64,000 nt of DNA from Geosiphon pyriformis (lineage: Eukaryota > Glomeromycota > Glomeromycetes > Archaeosporales > Geosiphonaceae). How positions within the stretch are numbered: position 1 is the stretch's first letter; every line of letters begins with the position of its first letter. The notes below the pieces were generated by a model, which saw only the letters and a program-made list of their open reading frames with translations, had not been told where the DNA came from and ran no database searches. This document shows, piece by piece, positions 38,590 to 50,418 of the stretch. The position numbers were made by a program, and so were the translations under genes. The DNA is taken from assembly GCA_016748015.1 (NCBI GenBank), contig JAAOMT010000675.1:570314-634313 (forward strand), given 5' to 3'.

Positions 38590-40296
38590 TTACATTCCAA
38601 GATTTTCCTCTTGTTGGCCAACATCAGGTGCATTTGTTGGGATTAATGAGGCAACAAAAGTCCACAATCCATGCTCAATATCTCTCCAAGTTAATGGTTG
38701 ATCTATGGCTGGGTTAGCTGGCGCCTCATTGGAAGTGCCAGCAGTAGGGTCATTATGTAAAGATGGTATAGATGTTGAATTATCATGGTTGCGAGAGACA
38801 TTTTCCTCTGAAGCCCTTTCGTTATTTTGAGAGCTTGAAGATGCCTGATTCAATTGTGAAGATGATGAGGGGCTATGGGAGGACCCACTAGCTGCATTTT
38901 GTTGTCCAATGGAGGGAGCAACGCCTTGATCATGAGGAATTGCTGGTGGAATTTGTGGTGGGGCTATTCGCAAAAAGTGAATTAATAAAAAAATTTAGAA
39001 TAAATATAAAAAATCACCTCATACCAAACACATTATTATTGAAGGCATGGGCAGCAGCAGCGCGATGTCTTCGTCTCCTAACAATTCGCAACCTTCCTGT
39101 TTGATATCTAGCAATTAAACATGTTTATCAGTAAATTATGAAGCACTTCTCATAGAACATTTACAAAGTAAATTGAGCTCACAAGAAAACAACTAGAGCA
39201 AAAATATGCAAAAGAATGATTCGCTCCACACTGGCGTTCTGCGAAAAGAGATAAACTAGGAACCCTAATTTCAAAACGAGCCAAAAAGTGGCAGCCCGCC
39301 GCCGGTTACGCCCCCCAGCATCATTATTTTGATCAGGTTGTGGTGGGACAAACACTGGTTGTGCTTGTACAACCTGCTGAGGTGGGTTCAAATTTACATT
39401 ATTTTGTAAGGGAGGTTGATAGGAAAAAGGATATTGAATGTATTGTACTGGCATCATGTAAGGCAACCCACTAGAATGAAAATGCTTTGAATTAGCTTTA
39501 ATTAAGGCGCCAAAAAGATCATATCTAAGAAAACATACTTTATCATGACGCAGTAGTACAAAGGATATCTCCAAGGAATACTAGTTTGTTGCACCTGTTG
39601 TTCAGCAAAACTTGAATACTGAGGTTGGGATTGTTGCTGCGCCGGGAGGCTATTTGGTTGAGAACTATGTATAGCTTGTTGTGTACCCCTGGCATATTGC
39701 TGCTGCATTTGTTGAAATAGTAATTCTTGTTGAAATTGAGGTGGAGGGATTTGGACTGTTTGGAAAGTGGTAGAAGGATAACCCGAAATATGAGGAGCTT
39801 CATGGCCTAAGGAAGATTGAGATTCTCCCGGTATTTGATTTTTAGCAGCTTGCTTATTAGACGCACTACTCGAGGGATTATTATTCGAATCAGGTAATTG
39901 GTTTCCATAATTTCGCCGACGAAGCCAAGGATATGAAGATCGGATTGCTTGGGCAACAGTGGAACTTACACCCTTAGCAGTTTCAAGATCAAATGAAGGT
40001 TTAACAACTAAATGAAATGTCTGATCAGTTGAGAGGTCATCTTTTAAAATTTCAACAATCAGTTCTGAATCTTTCAAAACTCTTCCTCTGTAAATCAATT
40101 TTTGTTCAGGTATCTTAGGTTTGAGAGGATGATTAACAGAAATTATTTTTTTCAGAAGCAACACTGAAGATTGGGCCTTTGTAAGTATAGAGAAGTCTTC
40201 GGGCAAGGTAATGGCTGGAGATCTGATAAATATTCTAACATGAGAATTGGGAATTTTCCCGGCAGACTCCTTGGTCAAAAACTCAACGTCGGACAT
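38590..40296 (-). CDS. HERPUD-like ubiquitin-domain ER membrane protein, 4 exons
   Basis: Exons 39,539-40,296, 39,183-39,470, 39,025-39,107 and 38,590-38,963 give 500 residues. An N-terminal ubiquitin-like domain (about 18-110; KLIYRGRVLKDSELI) is followed by a long Gln/Ser/Pro-rich linker. Then come two close hydrophobic segments (FWLVLKLGFLVYLFS and IILLHIFALVVFL) and an Arg-rich stop-transfer sequence (RLRIVRRRRHRAA), with a Ser/Pro-rich tail. This layout matches HERPUD1/2, which link the HRD1 ubiquitin ligase and Derlins in ER-associated degradation. Yeast Usa1 is a looser analogue. Function is by domain order, so moderately certain. Confidence 0.8.
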
Positions 40297-41474
40297 TTGA
40301 ATCAGTTAAAAACCTTGAAAAGTTAGGAGTTTCAATACATAAAATTATTGTAAAAAAGGAAAAAGACGAGCTTGTATGTGAAATTCATAAATAAAGTACG
40401 GAGGGTTTTGTAATATAAGCTTGACTTGTGGCAATTAAGCCACGTTTCAAGTTCTTTTACTATACACCATTATAGACTTTTGTGGTCACACTAATCGCTC
40501 AATGTGTGAATTATGGGGCCACTGCTGATTTAATCTTTTTTTAATTGGCTGATCGTTTTGATAACTTATTTTCTCAGGTTAGGAAAACGGGAAAATGGAA
40601 TCACCTTTTTTTCTAAGTAGTTTCGCGTGGCTTCTGAATTAACGGCATTAATCACACAAGCTAATCTTTCTTTCTTTCTTAAATCCAGCTTTTTGATAGG
40701 GTTCAAATTCTTTAACGTCCGAATTAGCTACCTTCGCAACCTTTGAAGTTTTTTCAGTTTTTTTAACTCAATAAATGATGATAGCTGTGATATTAATATT
40801 AAAGTCATAATTAAATTCTTAAATATTTTATTTCTATAATCAGCAATTTTTTATTAATTTTTTGCTTTTGGAAATATTTTAAATGTTATAATATTTTCAA
40901 ATAATCTTGATTTTTTAAAATATTATATTTATTAATTTTATAAAAATTGAAATTAATCAATTATTTAACAAATAAATGGTTATGTGTAAAAATATATATA
41001 AATTATATATACTTAAAGTTTTAAAATTATTTTTTATATAAATCATAAACAAATTATACTTGATAAAACAATTTTACATTTTTAATTTTTTTTTATTGTC
41101 GAAGGTGTAGCCCAACCACTGTTTTTTATATTAAAATTTTATAAAGAATAACAAAATAAATAAATAAATAAAATGTTTATATGTATTAAAATATGTTAAA
41201 ACAATTTATTCGGTAATATATAAATATGATTGTTTTTAATTTTAAATAGGTTACATTTAAAATAATATTGTTTTAATTTATATTATAAAAAATTAAATTT
41301 TCATTCAACAATAAATTGATCATGTAAAAAAACTATTTATGCAAATGATTAATTTATGATAACAATTTAATCGAAACACTTCACCAAATCAGAAAAAACA
41401 TCATTCAAAAGCCTTAAACGAAGCCTATTAAGAGGGAAATCATAAACATTGGTAATGCTCAAAAAAAAAAAAAA

Positions 41475-41506
<32 letters not shown>

Positions 41507-41985
41507 TGATGATGATAAATGAATTTCGAGATTAGTTTATTATTTTTGATTTTCTGATGGAAAATAACCATAAAATTGTATTTTTTTCTTGTAAATAAAT
41601 ATTAGGAAATTTTGTTACTTGCCCAAATATTACATTAAGTTTGCGTGATTCGAAACACAAGAACAAAAAATTCATGCAGGAACCCTTTCCTTAATCGGGT
41701 TATTTTCGGACATAAAATATAAGATTAATTTATTAAGAATGATTAAGTTATCGTAAACTTTGTACATCGTTGCAAGATGCCAAAATAACTCGCGATGCGA
41801 CGCCTCGGTGTTATTGTGTAATGGGCTAATGTTCTTTATTTATGAATACAATTTAATAACGTACAGAATTCACGATTTAACGAATTGTCTGAAAATTTTG
41901 AGGTTTAATACGGAGAGAGTGAGGGAAGCGTTGACCAAATAGCTGGATTTTCTCATTAGGATCTCAGCTTATCGTACATGGCAGG
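40297..41985. other. Intergenic, AT-rich, with microsatellite
   Basis: HERPUD-like upstream region, then AT-rich DNA. A compound A/(AAT)n/(GAT)n microsatellite lies at 41,463-41,517. A short GTGTAGCCCAACCACT at about 41,105 resembles a minus-strand LINE tail fragment. No gene. Confidence 0.5.
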
Positions 41986-43059
41986 TTAGAAAAAGGTCAC
42001 ACAATGAAGGATTGAATAGGGATATTTTTCCTTCCATTCTTGGAGTATTCTTTGCATATCCTCATCAATGTCATTCACCCTTTCGATCTGTTGTTAATTA
42101 TATTCGGGTGAGCATTGTCATAATCATACCATGACATTAAAATTTAAAAAGACAGGTAAATTGGGTGAATTTGATTGGCAAATTTTTATTCCAGAGTGAA
42201 AATTTTTTTGATTCGGTTAGCAGATGATGTGTAGTTAGATTTCTCATTCGCAGGCAATGACCAAAAAAACTCATACTCCATTGGTGAAATGGAGGCAATA
42301 GTAAAGAAAATATAGGAATAGGAGAAAATAAAATACAGACCATCTGAGCAAGTTGTAAAATTGCACGTCCACCAAGCATTGCGTCTTCGTGATTGTCTTT
42401 AATCTCAATATTAATAAGGTGAACCGGTCTATTTCTCTCTTGGCCCCTGTTTATCAAATCTATGCGATGGAAAAATTAGTGATAAAACAAGTCAGACTTC
42501 AAAGAAGAGTGTTCAGAATTGCGTCTATTACCTTCGATGACCGCATCGAAACAACGTTCTTCGCAAGTTAGAATAACATCAAAGATGCTAGTGGTATCTT
42601 GCCACCTTTCAGGGGCTCTTTTAATCTTGCGATTTCTGTCCAACATATCCAAGAGGCCATTTTGAGAATATCTAAGGAAAATAGGTTCATTGTTGAAAAT
42701 CTTGTGTCAGATTCCATAGGTAAAGTTTCCCAATTTGCCTAATTAAGTCTAAAAACCTACAGCTTTGGATCTTTATTTTTCAGTTCTTGATACATATGAT
42801 CATAGGGAGTCCCAAAATTATAAATGTTTGGCTTGTCGATGCTCGGCCCAGGAAGACGAACTGCGGATCCAGTACCATAAGAGGCCACTTTAAAGCCTTT
42901 TTTACTACATATAAGACATTGAAGTTGATTTACTATAATGAAAACTTAAGTAATTGGTTAATTTCAAGAATGGAGTTCTAGAAATGCTTACGAAAGTACA
43001 TGATGAGCTTCCATGCTACGGTTTTGATTACTTGCGCAAATAATCGCGAATGTAACCAT
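41986..43059 (-). CDS. SSU72: RNA polymerase II CTD phosphatase SSU72, 5 exons
   Basis: Removes phosphate from Ser5/Ser7 of the Pol II C-terminal domain and works in 3'-end processing. Exons 42,992-43,059, 42,761-42,904, 42,532-42,671, 42,341-42,459 and 41,986-42,087 give 190 residues (human 194). The P-loop CASNQNRS has the Cys-x5-Arg of the low-molecular-weight phosphatase class. [40 protein letters not shown] and [10 protein letters not shown] (containing the acid Asp) all match the family. It ends HCVTFF, against HTVCFY in human. It is divergent from dolichol kinase. Confidence 0.95.
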
Positions 43060-43302
43060 CTTGTCACGACGAAACGTCAAAGTTCTAATATTTTAGGTTT
43101 TTACCAATACGTTGTATTACTTTTCTCTGATTAAATTTTCACGTGTGCTCGCAGTTGATTTACCATAATTAGTTGGACAATCTCATTTAAACAAATGCGG
43201 TCGTTGCATTTTCATTTAATTTCCAGGACCGCCATTGAACTTCTTAAAACATCATGCGACGAGTTTCCCGCTTTTAAAAATTTTGATTAGAATAAAACTA
43301 AG

Positions 43303-45997
43303 GTGTTCGCTTTGGGGTCAACTAACTACCACGAATGCAACTTTCTGGTTGCCCGGAAGAAAAGTCTGCTTTCGTTATCAGCTACGGAAAGCAGTAGTGA
43401 GGACGAGGCGAACGGAAGCGTGGAGAACTCCGGGAAAACCACGGAACAGCCCAAGAAGTTAGGTATGCAAAAGCCGCAACTTCAACAGCTTCCTCAAAGT
43501 CCAGTGGAGCGATGGCTTATATTGGCCTCAGCCTTTTTGGCAACTTTGAGATTGTTACAAACAATGCCAAATAGTAAAACGGGCTACATTGAGGCATTAG
43601 GTAACGTCAATTGAACTTGCTTAGCTAATTTCATTTAACTTGAATTCTTTAAACTCTAAATATTATTGAATCTCGCAAATAGATTTGATATTACTAGCAG
43701 TTTGGACTTGGTGTATATATTCTATCCGTTTTCCAAATATCAAAGGAGATGGACATAGAGTGTGGGGTACTGAATTGAAATGCTATAGGTTCAAGTGAAT
43801 TCCTTAAATTGATGTATTATATCCTCGCCTTCAGCGGGATTCATCTACTCAATATTGATCTTTACTCAACAGAGAAGAAGCTGATGATGGCGCTTTTTAT
43901 GGCACCTTGTTAATTCCTATCATTTCTGTGGGTAAATTAGTAGATGTGCAAAATTCAAATGAAAATGGTCCTTATATTGGTATGATTTTTATAATTGTGA
44001 TGAAAGTTCATCCTCACTCAATCTTACATTTGGCCATATTTCAGAGTTCTTTCAGGCAAATACAGAACTGAGCATATTATTGGGTTCTGGGATCATACTT
44101 CACATGTTTTTATCCAAGCATTTCCTTATTAAGAGGTTGGCGAGGATTTGGATCATAACAATCTCCATAGGACTCTCTCTATTGATATACCTAATCCTAG
44201 CAAAACTGGAGCGTTTTCCGTTGTTACGACGTAAGTTTACCTACCTTTTTGTAATTGTCTCCTTAATTTGTGCATTTAGCATATTTTTGTAACCAGCATC
44301 CAAAATATAGAATTTCCGTGGCATTATATTATTTTCTCGCAAATTTTCTATCAATTATCCTTGTACACAATTGCAAATATTTTCAAAAGGAGTTTCACCT
44401 TTGGTGAGCTAGCAATTTTGTCACAATCCCTTACGCTATTAGCCGTTGAAGCGTGGGTCTTGACTCTAAATGAGGTAAAACAGAAATTTTAGATTGCTTA
44501 TTCATTCTCAAGGTCTGACTTTTTTATTATTCCTAAATCAGCTCAATTATATCGATCTTCCATCTTATATGAAAACATCTCCTTCACCCTTGACAATTTT
44601 CCAAATTGCCTTAATATTGGGAATATTAATGATCGGAGTTTTGCTTTCCCCTTTTCTTCTGCGTTCTCGACGTCTAGCCCAACAACCAATGTGGAAATCC
44701 AAAGATCCTCGAGGATTCGAAAATGAAAAAAAATGGATCGCATTTATAATCTATATCGGGACTTTGACTATAGTCATAGGTTGTATTGGCCTATGGGTGC
44801 AGAAGATTCTCAAGGAAAATCCTTATTTATGGTGATTATTCTCCTGCTTTGGTTGAATCAGTACATATCTATTTTTGATATTAACATAAGCTATGAATTC
44901 CACGGTTTGAAGGATCTTGAAATTTATTTTCGCATCATCTACTCGTATTCTCTTATCTATTTATTGGATTTCTGCGGTCACGCTATCGATCATTTTTTTC
45001 AATCAAATTTTGCAGGGGCGCAAGGGTTTATCGCTGAATGCTAAACGAAAATATTTTCATGCTCTCGCGACCGTGATGTTCATTCCCGGGTATTTACTTG
45101 ATGTTAGTCTGGAGTATCCATGCTAATTTCTTGTGTGTCAAGCTTCGATACAAAAACTTCATCACTTTTTCAATATCTTATGATTTTTAGTCGGAATTTA
45201 TGCACCTTGCATTCAGTGTTGCACTTACGTTCCTGATATTTTTGGAATACTTACGATATTTTGCGGTATATCCATTGGGTAAACAACTCCATATTTTTTT
45301 GAGCGAATTTCTGGATCATCGTGATACTGGACCTACCATTTTGAGCCACTTATACCTACTCTTTGGATGCGCCTCTAGCGTTTGGTTGCGAGGGTTAGTT
45401 CAATCTCTGTTTTGAATGATCCAAACAAAAAGTCGCTCTGGCTAGAATTTTTTTGCTTTACTTCAGAAATTCTATTATTGCCGGTGCTTCGGGAATTCTT
45501 ACGCTTGGTCTTGGGGATTCCATGGTAATATCATTGGACGTTTTTATTTTTTATTTGGGCTTCGATTTTTCAATAAATTTTTCTTTTGATCTAGGCGTCA
45601 GTTATTGGCCGTCGTTACGGACGATGCCGCTGGTCAGGGACATTAAAAACCATTGAAGGAACGGTAGCCTTTATAATATCTTTGTTGATGGGTACCACTC
45701 TGACGGTTTTTTGTGCAGGTGAAGCCGCATCTTTGAGCCTTTTTCAGGTGTGAAATAGTTTTGTTTAAATTGTTTGATGAAAAATCGAAATTAATGAAAA
45801 TCTTTACAGTGGGCAAAATACTCTTTCATAGTCATCTTAACAGGTAAAGAGATATGTTATGGTGTTTTTATTTTCAATTACTTACTGACTCTGAATTTAA
45901 ATGAATAATTCAAGCTCTTTTAGAAGCATCTTCTTATCAAAATGATAATCTTGTAATTCCATTATACATATGGCCCATGGTTTCTTTATTAGTCTGA
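43303..45997 (+). CDS. SEC59: Dolichol kinase (SEC59/DOLK), 12 exons
   Basis: CTP-dependent kinase that makes dolichyl phosphate for glycosylation at the ER membrane. Exons: to 43,600; 43,683-43,761; 43,873-43,979; 44,045-44,230; 44,311-44,474; 44,542-44,831; 44,913-45,102; 45,191-45,393; 45,467-45,524; 45,595-45,747; 45,810-45,843; 45,915-45,997. Multi-spanning membrane protein with the C-terminal signature NAKRKYFHALATVMFIPG, RYFAVYPLGK, FLDHRDTGP and the CTP-site region LTLGLGDSM-ASVIGRRYG. The start is unsure: the frame opens at 43,303 without ATG; ATG at 43,465 gives 560 residues (human 538). Acidic sequence upstream of that ATG looks coding, so an unseen 5' exon is possible. Confidence 0.9.
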
Positions 45998-47190
45998 GGA
46001 AAAAGTCTTGGATAAAGGTTTTGAATTTTAGAATTTAATTTTTAAATAGGAAGACATATTTATTGCCTCCTTAAAATATTTCATGCAAAGCAAAGAAAAA
46101 ACTAAATTAGAATAATTTTAAAGATCAAACAATTTTAAACATTGAATAAATAATTTTTAATTATACATGTTAAAAAACTTGGGCGTTTGAAATTTTGAAA
46201 TAATAAAATTTTTACTTAAAACACTTAGTAAATACATATATTAATGTTATACATATGTTATAAAAACAATAATAATCATTAATATAACAAAATATAATAT
46301 CAATATTTTAATAAAAACGTTTAAAATTATTTTCAAATAATAAAATTAATATAACAATTTATTAAATATTTTTATTAAAAATAAATGATATTCTAAAATA
46401 AGTAGGTGTAAGTTTTATGTTAATTATATTTTTTTATGTCAAATGCAAAAATAAATATATAATATACGTAATTAAAAAACAATTAAAATAATAAAGTAGA
46501 ACAAAATTATAATTAATATTATTTGCTGTATTAAATTAACAAATAATTATTTTATAAATCATATTTGATTTTAATTAATTTTAATATTATTTAATAATTG
46601 TAATTATTATTAATTTCTGAAAATATCAAATTTGACTTAATTTACATTCTTTATAAATGTATTTATGAACTATTTATTCTTGAGAAAATTTAATAAATAA
46701 TTTATTTTAATTATTAATTTGATAAATAAAACTATTTCGTTATTTAAGTTATTTTAAAATTTTACTAATAAATTAATTTCACGGTTTCCTTAATTAGGGT
46801 TTTATCATTTGCCTTTTTTCAATTAGCTTATCCAGTGATTAAAGGCAGAGTATTTCTTTTTCGGGCAGGATCTCATTGCCTATTTTTAAATATCATTACA
46901 TTCCATGTAATATGAAATGCATAATTTCTAAGGCTGATGCAAATTATCTTGAGATTTCTTATTTAGGATTTTATTAAATAGCTTTTTTCCTTGGAGCTAT
47001 TGATTTACAAAGTAAACTTGCTAAGCAAGGTATATTATAAGCCGCATTGAAAAGGCAATATATAATTATTCATATTATTTTTACTAAATAAAAACATTTT
47101 AATTCAAGAATGAATTTGCGAAGTCAGACTGTCACATATTTTGCAAAATACTATTCATTATTATTATTATTCAAATTATATTAAGGCATA
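45998..47190. other. AT-rich intergenic, nothing recognised
   Basis: No ORF or repeat family that I can name. Confidence 0.5.
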
Positions 47191-47194
47191 TAGG

Positions 47195-48425
47195 CTTCTG
47201 CAAAATCTATTAATTTTATCGATGTTAAAAAGTAAACTGTGAATTGGTACTGTATCGTTTTGTTTGAGGGTTAATTTGGTTCTCTATCTCCAAGCTTTCT
47301 TGCAATTAAAATACTCTTTCAATAAAAAAAACAGGAAGAATATTGGATAAAAATTTTATACAGAGTAATTTAAACTTTTTCCACCTGAAATAAAAATAAG
47401 TTAATAAATCTTCAAACTTAAAATAAAACAAGGAGGAAACAAATCTAGGCTTCTAAACCTAAATTTGGAGAATAATTCTAATTCTCGAATCTTAATTTAT
47501 TCAATTCTTAGCCCTTAAGACAAATAAGTAGCTTTTATCCAAATCATTACACTTTCGATAAAACCTTTTGTTTCTTCGAAGTTTGTGACGTTATAGTGGC
47601 AGACATAAAATAGATTACAAAAAGATGGTTTAACTTTAGGAGAAAAATTTAAACTATTTTCAATAATTAAATTAAAATTAAAAAATTTAAGAAAAATCAA
47701 AAGAGATTAGGTTATTTAATTAATAATGAAAAAGCATTAAGTGTTGTTTTTGCATTAAGTTTGTTAAATAAAATAAAGTAAAAAAATAAACTTAAAAGAA
47801 AATAAAATACAACTATTTACCTCGACTGATACAATACTCGGAATCTCTAAACATGCCTGAACTTCTCTGATTTTGTTGTTTTTGATATAAATTCCATTGA
47901 AATTCTCATAGCCAACATTTCTCCTTTACAAAATTCAGAAATGTGAGTGATTTAAAGGATGTTGGAATACTGGAAAAACATGTTTTTCCAGTATTCCAAC
48001 ATCCTTTAAATCACTCACATTTCTGAATTTTGTAAAGGAGAAATGTTGGCTATGAGAATTTCAATGGAATTTATATCAAAAACAACAAAATCAGAGAAGT
48101 TCAGGCATGTTTAGAGATTCCGAGTATTGTATCAGTCGAGGTAAATAGTTGTATTTTATTTTCTTTTAAGTTTATTTTTTTACTTTATTTTATTTAACAA
48201 ACTTAATACAAAAACAACACTTAATGCTTCTTTATCTTTAGTTCGTTTAAACATTTATTAACTTAATTTATTTTAGGTGGAAAAAGTTTAAATTACTCTG
48301 CATAAAATTTTTATCTAATATTCTTGGAGATAGAAAACCAATTTTACCACCAAACAAAACGATACAGTACCAACATTAACGGTATGATTTGTTAACATCG
48401 ATAAGAGTTAATTGATTTTGCGTAT
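47195..48425. repeat. Long inverted repeat (palindrome) centred near 47,981
   Basis: The centre is AAAAACATGTTTTT. From it, about 245 bases on each side are reverse complements with about one mismatch seen (47,737-47,981 against 47,982-48,228). Further out, 47,195-47,405 pairs with 48,250-48,425 but with substitutions and indels, and the left arm has about 320 extra bases (47,410-47,730). A ~40-bp segment near 47,293-47,335 is missing from the right arm. It could be an inverted duplication, a foldback transposon or partly an assembly artefact. Confidence 0.85.
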
Positions 48426-50418
48426 ACATAGATACAGAAACCCTATTCAATAAATATTTGTAAAAATTAATTTTTTTCGAAATATATTACTAACTTTTAA
48501 ATGTTTTAATGTTTTTGCATTATTATTTTATTTTTCAAATTGCACAATTTTTTGATTTTAGCTGATAATGAAATTTAAAATTTAAAGCTTTTTATTTTTA
48601 TCTATTATAAGTGTCACGAATCCGTTACATATCACGAGATTTGTCAGAGTATTCTGGAGGTTCGCCAGTTACGGAAAAACTTATCTAGATTAGTCTTGTT
48701 TACTTACCTTCTTATCCTGTTTCATCTGTTTCCTATCATAACAATAAATTTTAAACTTGAAAGTTTATAATTCAAGACAATAAAATTTAAGTAAAATAAT
48801 TAGTGTAAATTGAATAAAACTTGAAAAATAATAATATATTTTTATAACTGTAAGCTTGGATTCTTAAGCAATGTGACTTAACTTGAAAACTAAAAAAATA
48901 TTTAGACTTGAAATTTTTTGTTTTTCTAGCTTTCTTGCAAAGCAGAAGTCAAAATCCAAGTTCAAGTAGAAAGCAAGATGCTATATAAATTGCAGAATGC
49001 TTTTAAATCTAATACTTTGATTTAGGGAGATTAAAACTTTGTAAATAGAATGGACTAATTTAGAAAGCTAAAAACTTGCGATGTTCTACAAAGCACTTTT
49101 TCTTAAAAACCACTATAAGATTTAATATTTTCGAAACTCTTAAAATATAAATTTTTTCTTGAATTAAAAATACCCCAATTTGATGAGTTAAACTTCCCTT
49201 TGTTCAAAAATTTTATGTAAATTTACATTAAATATAATAATATTTTCGCCTTTCCTCTTAAATATCAATATTGTTGTTTTTTTTTGCCAAAGAGAACTAT
49301 TTCTAGAACCAGTAATAGAGCATTTGACTTCAAAAAAAATGATATAATTAGATATTTATTTACCATTAAAAAAATTTAATTCTCTCTAAAAAATTTGAAA
49401 AACACTGTCGGATATTTTAAAGTCATATCATGCAATCAAAATTTTTTTTCAAGTAATTAAAATTCTAATGGCTACTTCCCTTTAGAAAAGATCAAGTTAA
49501 ATATTTTTAAATATTAAAAATAAAAATTCGTTTTATATCTTTATTTTTGAGTTTTTTATCACAGCCAAGTTTTACCGTTCTTTTCTTGGTTTTAAATAGG
49601 GACTTAAAATTGGCAATAGAATGGAAAAAATATATATAAGCTATGCCATGATCATAGTAAAAATTGTTGCTTTTATTGAATGTACCCACAGACAAAAATT
49701 AAATAATGAAACTCGGCTCATATATATCTTTTTGAAAGAAAATATTCAATATTTAAATACCATGTTCAATCTTGCAGCTTTTTAGGGTTTCTATTTAAAG
49801 ACTCCTTTGTTTCTTAGTCATTTTGAGCTGAACGAATCTCATATTATCCACTTAATTGTAGCTTTGCACAAAGGTAAAGGTGGCCCAAGAAAAATAATCT
49901 GTTTCAAGCTTTCACGCTATTAGGAAAATCGGAGTTTGATGATATCATATTTATAGGGTTCATTTCATTTAGAATATGAAAAGTGACTTTAGAGTAATTA
50001 TATATGTTTTCTCTAATCAGAAAACATGGAAAATTCTAAGTTATGTAAAAAAAAAAAAGAATTTATAAATAATTATTATAATTATTTTAACTTATTTAGA
50101 ATCTTGGAAAAATTTTATCGATGTGAATTATTAATATTTTCTGACAAAAATTTTGCATTGTTAAAATTGAGCAGGATTTAAAAATAAATATCAAGTTTTT
50201 TTTATTAAAAAAGATTTTAAAAACAACTTTTAAAGTCTTATAAAAGCAATAATTAAAATCATATCTAATTATCATCTTGAGTCTCGCAATTTAAATAATA
50301 ATTAAGTTTTCTAGCTTCTTATATTGATTTATTTCAAAAATATAAATCTGGGTGGTTCATTAAATTGCAATGACCACAATTTTTTGGTTTCAGAGTACGT
50401 TTTCGTGAGGCTAAAAAA
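48426..50418. other. Intergenic, AT-rich, with one GC-richer fragment
   Basis: 48,610-48,730 stands out in composition and starts TGTCACGAATCCGTTACA, like the end of a transposable element. No gene seen. The right end should hold the promoter of the GT15 gene. Confidence 0.4.

Noticed and set aside
38381-38717. Plus-strand ORFs downstream of cytochrome c1
   Set aside because: They overlap the HERPUD-like last exon and 3' UTRs, and have no recognisable motif.
41100-41131. Short minus-strand LINE tail resemblance
   Set aside because: Only about 16 bases match and the rest of the tail is not recognisable, so not listed as a separate element.
41760-41942. 60-codon plus ORF next to SSU72
   Set aside because: Probably SSU72 3' flank; no motif and no plausible splice context.
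46785-46805. TTAGGG-like motif (AATTAGGGTTTTAT) considered as telomere repeat
   Set aside because: Single occurrence, not tandem.
47515-47700. Minus-strand 61-codon ORF inside the left palindrome arm
   Set aside because: It lies in the non-paired AT-rich insert and shows no family signature.
49507-49695. 62-codon minus ORF
   Set aside because: Low complexity (Asn/Phe/Lys/Ile), as expected by chance in AT-rich DNA.
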